A stretch of 64,000 nt of DNA from contig CM055100.1 in the NCBI GenBank assembly GCA_029204225.1, positions 67,409,395-67,473,394 of the forward strand, in the 5' to 3' direction. Shown here piece by piece: positions 22,779-33,902 of this stretch. This DNA is from Diphasiastrum complanatum (lineage: Eukaryota > Streptophyta > Lycopodiopsida > Lycopodiales > Lycopodiaceae). The notes below the pieces were generated by a model. That model worked only from the letters and a program-made list of their open reading frames with translations. It did not search any database and had not been told where the DNA came from. The first letter of the stretch is position 1. Every line of letters starts with the position of its first letter. Made by a program: the position numbers and the translations under genes.

Positions 22779-25532
22779 ATGTCTTCTACCGATACTTCTC
22801 AGTCTCTGTGCTATACTATCCATCGTGATGTCCCATCTTCAACGGACATCATGATCCTTCCTAGCACAAGCATGGTCACTCAGTGGATGACCCTTGCAAA
22901 GCCTCTGCTCACTGCAATGGGTATTCATGAGAGAGCCTTTTCTGGTCGCATCAATATGGAATTTATCACTCTTGCCTTCAGTACATGGAAGGAAGAGAAA
23001 TCTAAATTTTATATCACTTTCCAGGGAGCCACACACAAGGTGCGAGTCATTGAGGCCGCCCTTGTAGCTATAGGTATAGCATCTGGCACGCAGGCCTCAC
23101 CCAATCACAAGCACGCCAAACAGGCCATCAAGCCATATATTGACCTCACCAACGATCTACACTGGACCAATGACGGCTACCTTCTGGAAGCCATCATTGA
23201 GCCTTCAATCCACGCTGCTGCCCAGCTACTGAACAACTTCCTGATGGTTGACAACCTCAGGAAAGACCGCATCACATCACAGATCCTCCATAGGATAGTG
23301 GAGTCCCACACCAAGTTGGCCAGATCCCCTCTTGAACCATATAGTTGGTTCAAGACTTTTTCTGGTGAGCTCAAACGAGCTATTAAGGCCAATACTAAGC
23401 AGCAGTTCGCTGCTGGTTCTTTATTGTCTCTTTTAGCTGCTTCTCACTTAGAAAACAGAATCCATGGCTTCTACCTCGATTCTGTGCTTTCAGTCTACGA
23501 AGAAGTACCGGCATAGTCATCTTACCAAGCCTCGAGTTCTCATAGTCATCGTCGTCCACGCAGCGAGATCGTTATTCCTGACTCGCCTTTCACGTCACGA
23601 CGTTGCACTAGGAATACCTTGTCAGCTGTGCTTCCCCCCCTGTTGCTATTCGCACTGAACTTCTCATTCCCCCAGCCTCTGATGCTTCCCTCGCCTCTGC
23701 TTCCATTCAAGGACAGTCTGTGACCATTGGGCCTACCATTCTCATCACAGCTGCCCAGGCCGCCTCACCCCCACACACCGAAGCCACCTCACCAAACACA
23801 CAGTTCTTTATGGATATGTTTGATGATTCCGACCCCCTTGGGGCCACCGAAATTTTTGAAATCCCCTGGAAGAGGATCCTGACATATCCATGAATCTACT
23901 GTTGGTGTTGAAGATGTCAGCCAGCAACCTCACACGGAAGATAGCCCAGCCGTACTTTGGGTCGACAAAGTTGTGAAATCACCGAAACAGTTCGACGCCA
24001 TAGTGCCTGAGGGATTTGAAGAGGAGGACATTTTTGAAGAAGAAGAACTAGTGGCACCTATTCCATGAATACCAAGGATAGTACCATCAGGTCCTCCTGC
24101 TGCTGCTGCCTCCACGACCATCGATTCTAGTGATGCTCTATGTTTGGTTTCAAGCCTTGCGCAAGTGATCCAGTCTATGCTAGATAAGAAGAAGGAAATG
24201 GAGCAGAGAATCTCCGAGATGGGGTCCGAAAACACTCTGATCAACCAGAAAATTGTCTAGTTGGATCGAGAGTTAAAGATTGCCAAACAACATGAAGACA
24301 AGGCTGAAGCCGAAAAGAAGTTGGCCCAGCAACAAGCTGATCGCTTGGAAGACTATATCAGCTCTCTGCAAAACACCCAGACAACCGCACAGGATCAGGT
24401 GGATAAGGCCGTGCAAGATGCAAAGCAATAGGTGCAGCTGCTGAAGGGTCAATTACAGATGGCCGAACAAGATCGCACGCGGCTTCAAGGTGAATTGGAT
24501 GCAACCACCCTTGAACGTGATGCGTATCTTCAAACACAAATACCAGATCATCCGGTCACACCGATGGAGATTGCGTATTTGTTCAAGAAAGTGGAGACAT
24601 ACAAAGTGACCCTTCAGGGATTTCAAGGCCGCTTTGACAGGTTCAAAGGAGCAGCTTCAACCGAGTTGGCAAAGGCTAAGAAGACCATCACCGCCTATGA
24701 AAAAGCAGCTGCTCAAGTGTTGGAAGCCGGACCACAAATCCTCGTACCGGTCATGTCGCAATTCTCCACTCCACGCCAAGAAGCTGTACCAATGGATACA
24801 GGGGTAGATTCGAGCATGGACCAGGGGGGACCTCCAGATATAGCCGAACAACCGCCACTCTTACCGGCAGTACAAGCAGGTCCATCCTCATCAAGGACCA
24901 CACCTCTATTCAGAAGGCCCATCCGCGTCAAGGACCAGATCCAGACCTTTTTAAAGCAACATCCGCATGAGTCCTCGCGTGGTGGATGGGTTCTGAAGTT
25001 TAAGACCTCTGAGATAGAGGCCGGCAAAGAGTTGGATAAAATACCTGCATTGGGAGAGCAACCGGCATGGAGAATCACTGTTTTTGAAAAAACTCCGGAA
25101 TCAATTAGGAAGTACGTTGCCAGCCCTCGCCAATTGCGGGTAGATCCCTATTACGTGCCAATGCCGCGAAGAAATAAATGGAAAGATTTGGGGTTGGCTA
25201 TGGACAAGATCACCATCCATACGTCCAATTGGCCAATCATCCATCAACCTTACAGCTGGACAATCTCAGTGGATTTCCATTGTGTCTTACAAGCCTATCA
25301 GAGAGAATATGTCCAATCTCCAGATCCAACGGTGCAACAATCGGCAATGTTTGCTAAAGATCTAACTCTGTTGGCATCAGTGGCAACCAGATGGGACGAT
25401 TGTCTCCCTCCTCTGACATTCGATCCAAATAAGCCGATCGCCTCAAAGCAAATCAAAGATCCGTTGTCGATTGCTCGTTTATATTTTCGTGCAGCAATGA
25501 TGGGAGGCTCTTGGGAATCACGCTTCACATGA
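22779..25532 (+). pseudogene. Extra ORF downstream of pol in a Ty3/gypsy element
   Basis: A long sense-strand frame begins at the ATG at 22779 (MSSTDTSQ). It runs to a TAG at 23514-23516, continues in frame to a frameshift in the C-run near 23634, then to stops near 23890, 24258 and 24429, and ends open to 25532. Repairing these gives a product of roughly 900 residues. The parts are an alpha-helical N-terminal region with HLENRIHGFYLDSVLSVYEE, a Ser/Pro-rich linker, and the acidic MFDDSDPLGATEIFEIP. A long coiled coil follows (about 24150-24520; KKEMEQRISEMGSEN, QQQADRLEDYISSLQ), then a C-terminal region with RVKDQIQTFLKQH and LTLLASVATRWDD. I recognise no known domain. It could be a gag-like or accessory protein. 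The reading direction and copy A remnant tie it to the element. Confidence 0.62.
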
Positions 25533-25726
25533 TGGACAACCTCCAAGTAGATTGCCGGAGCCCACCGTTGTTTTTTGCCATACAATTTGGATTTTAATAT
25601 TGCACGCCTCGACTTTATGGAGGTGCAGTACCATTTAATCCAGAATCGACGCGAAGCCAATAAAAGTCTCCAATAACTGCATATTGCAGGTGTCGTGAGA
25701 CCGCCACCAGTTTTGATGGATAATAC

Positions 25727-26435
25727 TGTTGGAGGGTTTGCGGATCCCAAGGCAACCCTAACCCTAGTTAATAAGTGAGAGGGATTTGGCACCCTGCGTG
25801 TGTAAGTCCAACCCGATGATCATATAGTTATTTGATTGATTAGTTAAAAGTCAATAAAAGGACTTTAGGCCTTTTTGCGAGACTTTTAATGTCGTAGGGC
25901 CTAAATGTCAAGTTAGTGAATAAAGTTGGGTTTCCCTCCAATTTTGATGGTTCCCACACTTTTTTAAATTTGAATAAAAAGAGAGGCAAGACTGGACCAA
26001 TAGGATTCAGAGGCCAGAGTCCTCCTCTCTACTATAAGAAGGGACCAACTCGAATTGCTCCTCATGTTCATTTCCTCATTTCAATAAAGCAGATTGGTTC
26101 TCTTCAGAAATGGATTGATGAATGTCCTTGCTCTTCTTCTTTCCTTCTCCATCTTTCATGCTTTCTTTGGATTTTGCTAATTATTGGATCCGAATGTTAT
26201 TGGGATTGAGTGTTATTATACTTTTTATGAGAGAGAGAGAGAGAGAGAGAGAGTAAGTATCTTTGTTGTGGATCTTAGTGTTAATGGATCTTAGTGTTAA
26301 TGAGTAGGGTTAATGGATGTAGAGGTAGATTTAGATCTTCCATTCATGCTGAAATCTGAACTAAACTATCGCTCTCATGGGAACGAACCTACGCGTGACA
26401 ACTAACTCCGTCTCTATGATGCTAGATTGACTAGA
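25727..26435 (+). repeat. 3' LTR of copy B
   Basis: This starts TGTTGGAGGG, carries CTACTATAAGAAGGG (TATA region) at about 26028 and TTTCAATAAAGCAG near 26080, then a (GA)n tract at 26230-26253. Copy A carries two overlapping parts of it. The right end is set at the last base shared with copy A. Positions 25533-25726 before it are unassigned. Confidence 0.75.
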
Positions 26436-26682
26436 TCTTAGATTCAGGTTAGGCAAGGAAAGAAACCCATTACAATATCCCACAATGGGCCTTTCAAGGC
26501 CCATTATCTAGTACATTATCCTCCACATAAGGGTGGTCTTTCTTTTATTCTTTAATCTTTCTCAAGGGTTTAACCATGATGTTCATGGTGCTAAAACTAT
26601 ATTCCATGTTCCATAATAGGAAGTCTCAAATTATTCCATTAAAAGCTTTAAAATGTGATAAGTGTCTTTAACAACTTGACCA
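26436..26682. other. Unassigned interval
   Basis: No domain, repeat end or RNA gene seen. Confidence 0.4.
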
Positions 26683-27330
26683 ACTAATCTTCAAAAGGTG
26701 CATTATTGTTTCCAACATGTTTGCACACCTTTTCCTAAACGTGACATCATTTGCTGCATGTAGGTGACAATTAGTGCTCAGAAAACTCTTTTGCACCAGG
26801 TATGCTAAGAACCTGGTGCTCCAAATGTAAGCCGACTTTTTCAAAACTTGGATCGGCTTGTTACATGTAGAGATCTTTTCCTTTGGAAAACAATTAGCAA
26901 GTTTTAAACCTGTTGAGTTTTTCTCAACCGGCTTTTTTACCAATGTTCGGGAAAGCCGACATAGTTGAAGAATAGAATCGACATCTTTTCTCAAAAACCG
27001 GCATGGCAAAAATTGTACAGGATTTTTTATGTCGTAAATCTTAGATTTTATAAGAGAAAACCGGCAAGTAAGAGCTTGTCACTTAATAGAGGCCGGAGAA
27101 CTTTTCCACATATCGGGAAAACTCAAAAAGGTTTCCCGAACACTGCTTTCTTACATAGGTAGACGGCCTTTTTCGAGTAGTGGTGACAATCATTTCATGG
27201 TGTCCTCTTCTAAGCATGTGTGTGCTTCAAAAGGTACGTTGTTGTTTCCAACATGTTTGCACACCTTTTCCTGAATGTGACATCATTTGCAACATGTAGA
27301 TGACATTCATTTCATGGTGTCCTCTTCTAA
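26683..27330. repeat. Tandem repeat (about 120 bp unit) split by a MITE
   Basis: Units share CTTCAAAAGGT, TTTCCAACATGTTTGCACAC, TGACATCATTTG and CATTTCATGGTGTCCTCTTC. They lie at 26683-26772, 27182-27300 and 27301-27345 (partial). The first unit is interrupted by the element at 26773-27181. Confidence 0.75.
26773..27181. mobile_element. MITE-like terminal-inverted-repeat element, probably Mutator type
   Basis: The 409-bp element starts AGTGCTCAGAAAA and ends TTTTTCGAGTAGT, imperfect inverted repeats. It is flanked by GGTGACAATT (26763-26772) and GGTGACAATC (27182-27191), a 10-bp near-identical direct repeat. The neighbouring tandem unit at about 27297-27306 carries the unoccupied version of the site (GATGACATT once). 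A duplication of 9-10 bp points to Mutator-like transposition. There is no transposase frame. The interior is rich in CCGGC/GCCGG motifs in both orientations, so it can fold extensively. Confidence 0.75.
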
Positions 27331-27345
27331 GTAGGTGTGAGCTTC

Positions 27346-28041
27346 AAGAAACCTCCTACTAAAACGTGACACAAAAGAACTATAAATATAATAAAATTGT
27401 GATAGTTCTAACTAGCAACTTCTACATTCAATTTTAATTCTGGGTTTGAAGGCTGCAATTATACATCATATATATCAACCGCAATTCAGGGTACTAATCC
27501 AATACACTTAGCAATAATTGAAATGCACTTGAACTAGTTGTGGAATTTGACGGCTGTATTGGCCGTCAAACACCATTCTAACCATATTTGACAGCCATGA
27601 TAAAAATTTGACCGTCACTAATGAAGGTCGTTTTTTTTTATGAAAGTGTAAGAGGAGAAGGTTGCAAGGCTTGCACGCCGACAATAATTTCATTTTTCCA
27701 TGAAGAACAAGCAATTTTTTCTTATAAACTATCATATTTGAAAGGCAAAATTTACAAAAAACCGTCATTCAAAAACTTCATGCAGCAACCCCAACCGTGC
27801 ATTTTAGGCGAAAATCAACAAACACAATCATCAATATGAATTGTTGTAGATATTGTAACTTGTAACATACTACGTCACCAAGAACTTGAGAACCTCAACA
27901 ACCACATCCTCGCCACTCGACAACCTCTCTGCCATGTGAGTAGTGGTTAAGGGAGTGTCGCCTGCACACAACGCCGATCAACGAGCAGTATATTCAAAAG
28001 AGATTCCATTGCACACAAAATGGATTCATCAAATGTCACAT
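27346..28041. other. Unassigned interval
   Basis: AT-rich. A short inverted motif (GACGGCTGTATTGGCCGTC, 27550-27568) and its variants up to 27620 may be another decayed inverted-repeat element. No coding region is supported. Confidence 0.4.
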
Positions 28042-28051
28042 GACTCACTGC

Positions 28052-28240
28052 AGTGCTCGGAAAAGGCCGGCTGCCTATGTAAAAAAGCCGGCTAGATTTG
28101 ACAAAAACCGGTTGAAAGCAATTCAGCAGGTTAAAGAAATAGAGCTTCACATGTAAAAAGCTGGTTCAAGTTTTGAAAAAGTCGATTTACTTTTAGAACA
28201 CCAGGTTCTATGCCTGGTGAAAAAGAGTTTTCCGAGCACT
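28052..28240. mobile_element. MITE-like element related to 26773-27181
   Basis: 189 bp with perfect 13-bp inverted ends, AGTGCTCGGAAAA and TTTTCCGAGCACT. It shares internal blocks with the larger element (CACCAGG...CCTGGTG, TTTTTCAAAACTTG, CATAGGCAGCCGGC). The flanks CACATGACT and CACATGAGT could be a diverged target duplication if the left end is six bases longer. Confidence 0.7.
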
Positions 28241-28889
28241 CCACATGAGTTAGAACTTAGGATATGAGAGAAGGGCAGCTAATTTTGAATGCACCAGACC
28301 TTTTCAGTGGTTGTAGAAAACCTATAAAAAGTTCAAGTGAGCCTATAAAGTTTGAAAAAAAACATATGAGATCTGAGCTCATTATTCTGGAAAAACCTAG
28401 AAATTTTGACATTTTCTTAATAAAAAAAGCCAAGCTTATTTGCACTAGACCTGTTCCTAAACGTTCCTTGGTGAAGACAAAGTACGCAGAGAATTCTTGC
28501 ATCTTTTTCTTGTGCACATCCTTCGAGAAGGCCCAGAAAGAGGGATCATCGCCGTGTGCCCATCTATTTGGAAATCTTCGCTCAACACTGCATCTGCAAT
28601 AATTACCAGTGTAATGAGAAATTATAAGTACTACTGTCAGTGACCGCCGCGCACTCAACTGCATGATCTGGAAATTAGCCAATTCATCACAAGCTGAAGA
28701 GGGCACTGCAAAAAAAAAAAATCTGTCAAAGGTATGGGCGCAGCTAATATTAATGGAATTAGTTGCTTGCCTGAGCTCATTTTTCATGGTGGCTGTTTCG
28801 GGGAAGAGGATTTTGGGTGCTGGATTTTTGGAGTCTGTGGTGAGTATGTGAAAGTAGAGAGTCTCGCACTCGTGAGATTCCATTCTCAC
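28241..28889 (-). other. Possible downstream intron and exons of the broken host gene
   Basis: On the minus strand, a good donor (CAG/GTGAGA) at 28890/28889 is followed by a T-rich run ending in TTTTGCAG near 28700. Another NNTTATTGCAG acceptor lies near 28600. In the phase of exon 2 the first would give 17 codons then a stop. I cannot fix the exon structure from sequence alone. Confidence 0.3.
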
Positions 28890-29180
28890 CTGAATTCTCT
28901 CTTTGTTTCGTAGTTCGTAGTTGCCTGCTACAGAGCCCCGCTCATCCCGCGCCGCGTCGTCCGGCGGCGCTGACGATGATCCAGGAGCTATTTTCCACTT
29001 CATACTGTTGACAGCCTGTGTTTCAACACGCTGCACTATGGGTAATTGGTATGTCTCCTCCTTCCTTCGGTGTACCAATTCCTTGAGTTTCATCAAGAGA
29101 GATTCCGGCGTACCTTCCGGTGCGGGGGCAATGGCTGCTGGCTGCATGTGAAGAACTGCAACTGACTGCTGCAGGGTCTC
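28890..29180 (-). CDS. Putative internal exon (exon 2) of a broken or TE-expanded host gene
   Basis: The minus-strand open segment of exactly 97 codons begins after GGATACAG at 29181, an acceptor-like site, with ETLQQSVAVLHMQPAAIAP. It continues through LLMKLKELVHRRKEETYQL and ends NYELRNKERIQ before CAG/GTGAGA, a strong donor. Local base composition is higher in GC than its surroundings (28920-29150). It could continue in phase from the exon at 39302-39799, whose last residues LKEVLNYLRAMQ would read into ETLQQS. That would leave a 10.1-kb intron made largely of a copia-type element. I recognise no domain in this exon. Alternative: an isolated gene fragment. Confidence 0.45.
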
Positions 29181-30981
29181 CTGTATCCAAGCATTTCAAA
29201 TTCAAGTAGCTAATTAAATATCAACATCTCATACAGAAAGAGAAGTCATAGTATAGTCAATGCTAACATACAAGTGCACATAGTCAATATTAACATACAA
29301 ATGCACTTAAAATTGAAAAGAACTTTGTTAAATTTTGTTTTCAGAGATTTTGAGTTTTTATAGTCGTTGAGGTTAATTTAGAAAGGGGTAAGATCCTCTT
29401 TGGAGGGCCTTACCCGTCTTAAAGGCCGACGGGCCTAGATTACATGAACTTCAACATCAGCTTTTTGTCACTTATCATCAGTGTTGACACTTCAATCTTG
29501 TCTAAAACGAAAAGACGGCATTGTGCACACACTTGTCAGCACTGTTACTGCTTATTATGTGCAGAACAAAACGAGTGTGCATTGTGCACTACATCGTGCA
29601 CTTTCTTACTGTGCAATCTCAAAGGGCATTGAAAATTGGTAAATGTCACTGTGTAAAATTTTTACAGAGCGTTCAGCAATCAAGCACTTCAAACCAAGAA
29701 ACAACTACAACAAACCAACGCACATAGAGTTTTCATGTGCACTAATTAATCTTGCACTTCATTGCTATGCAATAACCAAAAAACAGCTCATGGGCACTTG
29801 ATCATGCACTTCATGGCTATGCACTAATTTCGAAGGGCACTGAAAATTGATAAATGTTCATTGCCCTCAGTTCATGGGCACTTGATCATGCACTTCATGG
29901 CTATGCAATATCCAAGGGCAACGAAATTGATAAATGTTCATTGCTCGTGACACACTGTGTGACAATGTAGGCTGTTGTAAAGAAAAACTGATTTTGAAAT
30001 TTTGACTGGGCCACGTGTGCCCTAAAACTTCATCAACGGGCAGCTGATAGGTAGTTAAAGGCATGACGGGCAGTTGAACGGGCAAGGGCAACTTCCAAAA
30101 TTTTCGTGACCTAGAAAGTTTTAGAGAGAGAGAGAACTCTACCCATGGATCGAGAGAGAGAGAGAAAGAGAGATACCTAGAGAGAGAGAAACCAGCGATA
30201 GTTGATCGGGAGAGAGAGAGAGAGCGAGGAGGAGCAGCAGCATGATCGGGAGAGAGAGCGAGCGAGGAGCAACAGGAGGATGGCTGATCCGGAGAGAGAG
30301 AGAGAGAGGTTATGAGAGCACAATCTCGAGTGACAGAGGGAGAGATGTTCAGGTGTTCATGCAATAGAGAGAGCGAAAGGGAGAATAGAGAGAGAGAGAG
30401 AAAAAAACAGCGTGATTGAGAGAGAGTAAGTGGCTGCCTTCCTTCCTGATCGATACATCAATAAGGAGAGAGGGCTATCTGATCGCTGTGAGGTGGAGGA
30501 ACGCACATACAATTATTTTTCTACAATTTGTTGGCTCAACTGTGAGAGAACGTATGCTCTTGAGTGAGAAAGCGAGCGGAGCAGCTGGAGGGGATAGGTG
30601 AGAGAGAGAGAGAGAGCGCGCAGCAGCAGCTGGAGAGGACATGTGAGAGAGAGCGAAGCAGCTGGAGACAGGTGAGAGACAGAAAGAGAGAGCAGAGCAG
30701 CTGAGAGGACAGGTGAGAGAGAGAGAGAGAGGGAGAGAGAGGAAGATATGGTGAGAGAGAGGGAAAAGAGATGGTGAATGAGCGTAGAGAGTGGTCCGAG
30801 AAAAAGAGAGCTCGCGAGGTTTTTTAATGGCTTTTTAGGGTTAGGTTTTCTTTAGGGTTTTTAGAAAGTAAAATAGCATAAAGTGAGGTGAGAATTAGGG
30901 ATATTGTGTGCTGTGTAGCTGGAAGCGCCCCTGAAAATACAAAGGCAGTAGCTTCCAGAGGTCTTTAAGGTTTGTTGAAAC
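29181..30981. other. Non-coding interval with tandem repeats and GA-rich block
   Basis: 29560-29950 contains diverged repeats of a GGGCACTTGATCATGCACTT / CATGGCTATGCA unit. 30120-30780 is very GA-rich with many short (GA)n runs. No supported gene; the ORFs here are translations of the repeats. Confidence 0.55.
30120..30780. repeat. GA-rich low-complexity block
   Basis: Interspersed (GA)n runs of 6-20 bases, with AGCAGCTGGAGAGGAC-type units repeated at about 30610-30720. Confidence 0.8.
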
Positions 30982-31253
30982 TGTTAAAATATATATCATC
31001 TAAGTCACAAAATATATACATATATATATATATATATCTATACATACATGTGTGTGTGTGTGTGAACATATCTATATAACATCTAGTTAATATGAAGGGT
31101 CGTGGGTCCCCAAACGACACCTTCAGAATGTCGTTCCCTCGTCTCTCTCATTCGATGTATGGGCTGCGTGCCCTTTGATTCAATATACTGTTTGTAGTTA
31201 GTTACAATGGCTCCTCTCTGATCTCTCTCTCATCTGCTAAGCGATAAACATCA
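30982..31253 (+). repeat. 5' LTR of copia element E
   Basis: 272 bp, TGTTAAAATA to GATAAACATCA, with an internal (TA)n/(TG)n tract at about 31015-31064 that is shorter in the 3' LTR. Confidence 0.9.
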
Positions 31254-31266
31254 TGGTATCAGAGCC
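31254..31266 (+). promoter_or_regulatory. Primer binding site (tRNA-iMet), element E
   Basis: TGGTATCAGAGCC lies immediately after the 5' LTR. Confidence 0.92.
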
Positions 31267-32474
31267 TGCGCTCTGACGCACAGATCCTGACGTGCGCTGA
31301 CACACGCTATGCCTCTGACACACCTGACGCGTTCCTACGAGGCATGCATGAATCCTGATCCCTCCTAAACGAACTTGAATCCTGATTCCTGAAGTCAGAA
31401 GCGCACATTCTGAGCAAGAGATCTGACGCGCTACTGACGTTCTGACGCTGTGTCATTGTCATGAAATCCAACTACGCTGAGTTGTAGATGGTCCGGAGTC
31501 TCCAGACTCCGCCCTGATGCACACTTGTCACTGAGTCTGTATTTGCTCTCTAGAGATAATCAAATCATGATATGCACTCTCGTTCATTCATGAGCACCAT
31601 GCTTTCTTGAATGTTTGTTTCTTTAGTGCACGTTCTTGCTATGGACGCGTCACGCGTCACAATGCACATGATTGCCTACACTGCTGCTAGAGCTCACAAA
31701 AAAAAAGCTGTTAAGAGGTGGGATCCGTCTGTCATTAGCGGCTTGTCATAGGAGACAAGAGTTTCTTTCAATGGACGTTATTAGACATTCGTGATTTTCC
31801 TGCTTAATATGCCATTATGCGCTTACCTTCATGCTTATTCATGCTGAGGCTGTTCATGCTTAGCAGTGAGCCTGAAGGGTGCCCTTCGCGACTGATCCTT
31901 CTTCAAGACTCCTCCCCTTTTTTTTGTTTTGGCTCTGTTTTTCTCTGGATCTTTGCAGAGTTCGTTTTCTGGAAGCTATCGATCTCTGCCATTACGATCT
32001 GCTTGCATGCAGTAGCATACAGATGATCATGCGGATTGAGAGCCTTACACTTCACAGAATTCAGGAATCTGCGCTAGATCCTTACTCTCATTCCGTCTTC
32101 TTGACGTTTTGGTTTTATTGCTTCACCTGCTTTGTGGAATTGGAGAAATTGGGAGGAGTACAAATAAGGGTTTGTTTTGCAGGCATCTCTACAGTTGAGA
32201 AATAAAGTTAGATCTGAGCAAACGCTAAAAGGCTTGTTAGTAGACAGCGCTGAAGCAATAAGGTTTGATCGTTTTGTTGCAAAGGAGAAAGTGATTGAGA
32301 AGGAAGAGGTGGCTGTGTTATTAGTTGTACCCAAGTTTTGAAGATTGAACAGATTGTTGATCTCCGGAAAGGAAAGAGCGTTACATAAAGAGGATAGCAA
32401 GACAAACCAATCTGCGTTGTTTTGTGTGAGGATCGTTTGGCTAAGTTAGAGATAGAGAGCTTTTGTGGAAAAGC
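31267..32474 (+). other. 5' internal region of element E
   Basis: Starts with repeats of CTGACGC/CTGACACAC motifs (31270-31450), then sequence with small open frames but no retroelement domain. It may be captured genomic DNA. Confidence 0.45.
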
Positions 32475-32690
32475 ATGCCGGACGATTGCATCGACAAGAT
32501 CCTGGTACGGCTGCCTCTACCCAGCGCCTTAAGAGTGTAATCCTCGAATCTACCCAGCGCCTTAAGAGTGTAATCCTCGAAAAGTCGGACTGCATTGCAT
32601 AGTTGTGGCAGCACAGAACATACTATCGTCTTCATCTTTACACTCCAAAGGAATTTTGTGGGCTTCCTTTTCTACATTGAAGGGCAATAT
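32475..32690 (+). pseudogene. F-box-like gene fragment inside element E
   Basis: ATG at 32475 opens MPDDCIDKILVRLPLPSALR, matching the start of the F-box motif (LPDD.I..IL.RLP...L). A stop follows. A 33-bp segment (TCTACCCAGCGCC...) is then duplicated in tandem. The frame resumes with SSKSRTALHSCG, like the second half of an F-box, and runs into the nested LTR element at 32691. F-box proteins are substrate adaptors of SCF ubiquitin ligases. Here it is too short and broken to work. It is probably a host fragment captured by the retrotransposon. Confidence 0.4.
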
Positions 32691-33902
32691 TGTAGCGCAG
32701 GCATCTCAAAGGGAGCCGGAAAGCACGACTTAGCTTCCCAGCCTTCAACTCTTGCCATCCAAACCCACTTGACATACAAGCAGCCAACTCGCCAACAACG
32801 ATCAGAGTTAACCAACTTGAAGTTCCGAAAACCAACATTGAGATCCAACCTGGCGCCATGCCAGATCGGGGGTCCCGACGTGAGTGACTTCCCTCCAAGC
32901 AAGCCGCCCGACATACATCAAACTTAACCAACTCGAAGCTTCGTTACAAACGAGTAACATCCATTCCAAGCAAGCGGTTTGACTTACATCAGACTTAACC
33001 AACTGAAAGCTTCGTCACGAGTGCTGGAAGCCAACCTGGCGCCACGCCAGACTGGACAGCCATAAACAGGCAACATTCACCCAAGCAAACCATCCAACTC
33101 AGCCGACAGGTTAGAGCCCGTTCCCCAAGAGCTTAACCCATTCATGTTCATGCAAGGAACACTCAGAACCACAAGCCGCGACAGATATGGAAACAACCAG
33201 TTCCTGGACCAAATGGTCCCGACAGCATACCGTTTGCGCCACGGACCGAATGGTCCCGACGGCATACCGCTGGCGTCCCGGGATACGACCCTCAGCTATG
33301 TGCCAAGTTAAAAATTTTGATAGCGGCCTTACAACTGGCGCTTTTACCGAACACTGAAACCCAGAAGGTAATCAAAGTCAGTTTGAGGAAAATCCCACTT
33401 TATTGATAAATCTGAGAAGGTTACATTTCAAGTGTGTGACCGACCCTAGTCTCCGGGGCGCTAGCATGCCAAGGCGAGAGCCATGACAACATTCCAGCAA
33501 GGGAGGCTGAGACTTGGTAGGAGCTCGCCCTGAGTCGCAACCCGCACTCCCCTATAGTATTGGTGTGATTCGGCACCCCCCCCTCATACCAAGCACTCTA
33601 CCCAAGCTGGTAAAGCACGTTTTTCTCTCTCTAGGATTTTCTCTTTCTAGAAAGTCATTTTCTCTGTCTAGATTTTATTGATCCCCAGGCTTCCTTTAAT
33701 CATATGCCTAGATCGTGTGAGGTGATTGCACATCGATCTGAGCTCTCTGGACTCCGCTAGAACCGATCAAAAATTTTCAGCCATAGGAACTTGGCGCCGG
33801 CTGGATTCTGGTCACAGTGGCGCCGGGAGCAGCAAGGGCGCTACTGGCGCCGGGGACATAGCTGGCGCCGGAAGTAAAGCTTGTAAAGGTAGCTTTACAA
33901 CA
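32691..33902 (-). repeat. 3' LTR, family N element in E
   Basis: 1212 bp, plus-strand TGTAGCGCAG to TTTACAACA. It contains the GGCGCC-rich segment (33790-33875), which varies between copies. Confidence 0.93.

Larger units (their letters stand above)
21303..26435 (+). mobile_element. Ty3/gypsy element copy B, 5'-truncated, with extra ORF
   Basis: This is a relative of copy A that begins inside integrase (21303). It continues through the integrase C-terminal part (to 21912), an 860-bp spacer with GGCGAAGG/CCTTCGCC motifs, and a long sense-strand extra reading frame (22779-25532). It ends with a 709-bp LTR (25727-26435). Gag, protease, RT and the 5' LTR are absent. Order and orientation show that the extra frame belongs to the element, downstream of pol. 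Elements of the Tat group are known to carry extra frames near pol; membership in that group is not shown here. Confidence 0.8.

Noticed and set aside
30120-30780. Possible GAGA-type promoter for the minus-strand gene
   Set aside because: It lies inside the proposed intron and is plain low-complexity sequence. There is no start site or TATA evidence.
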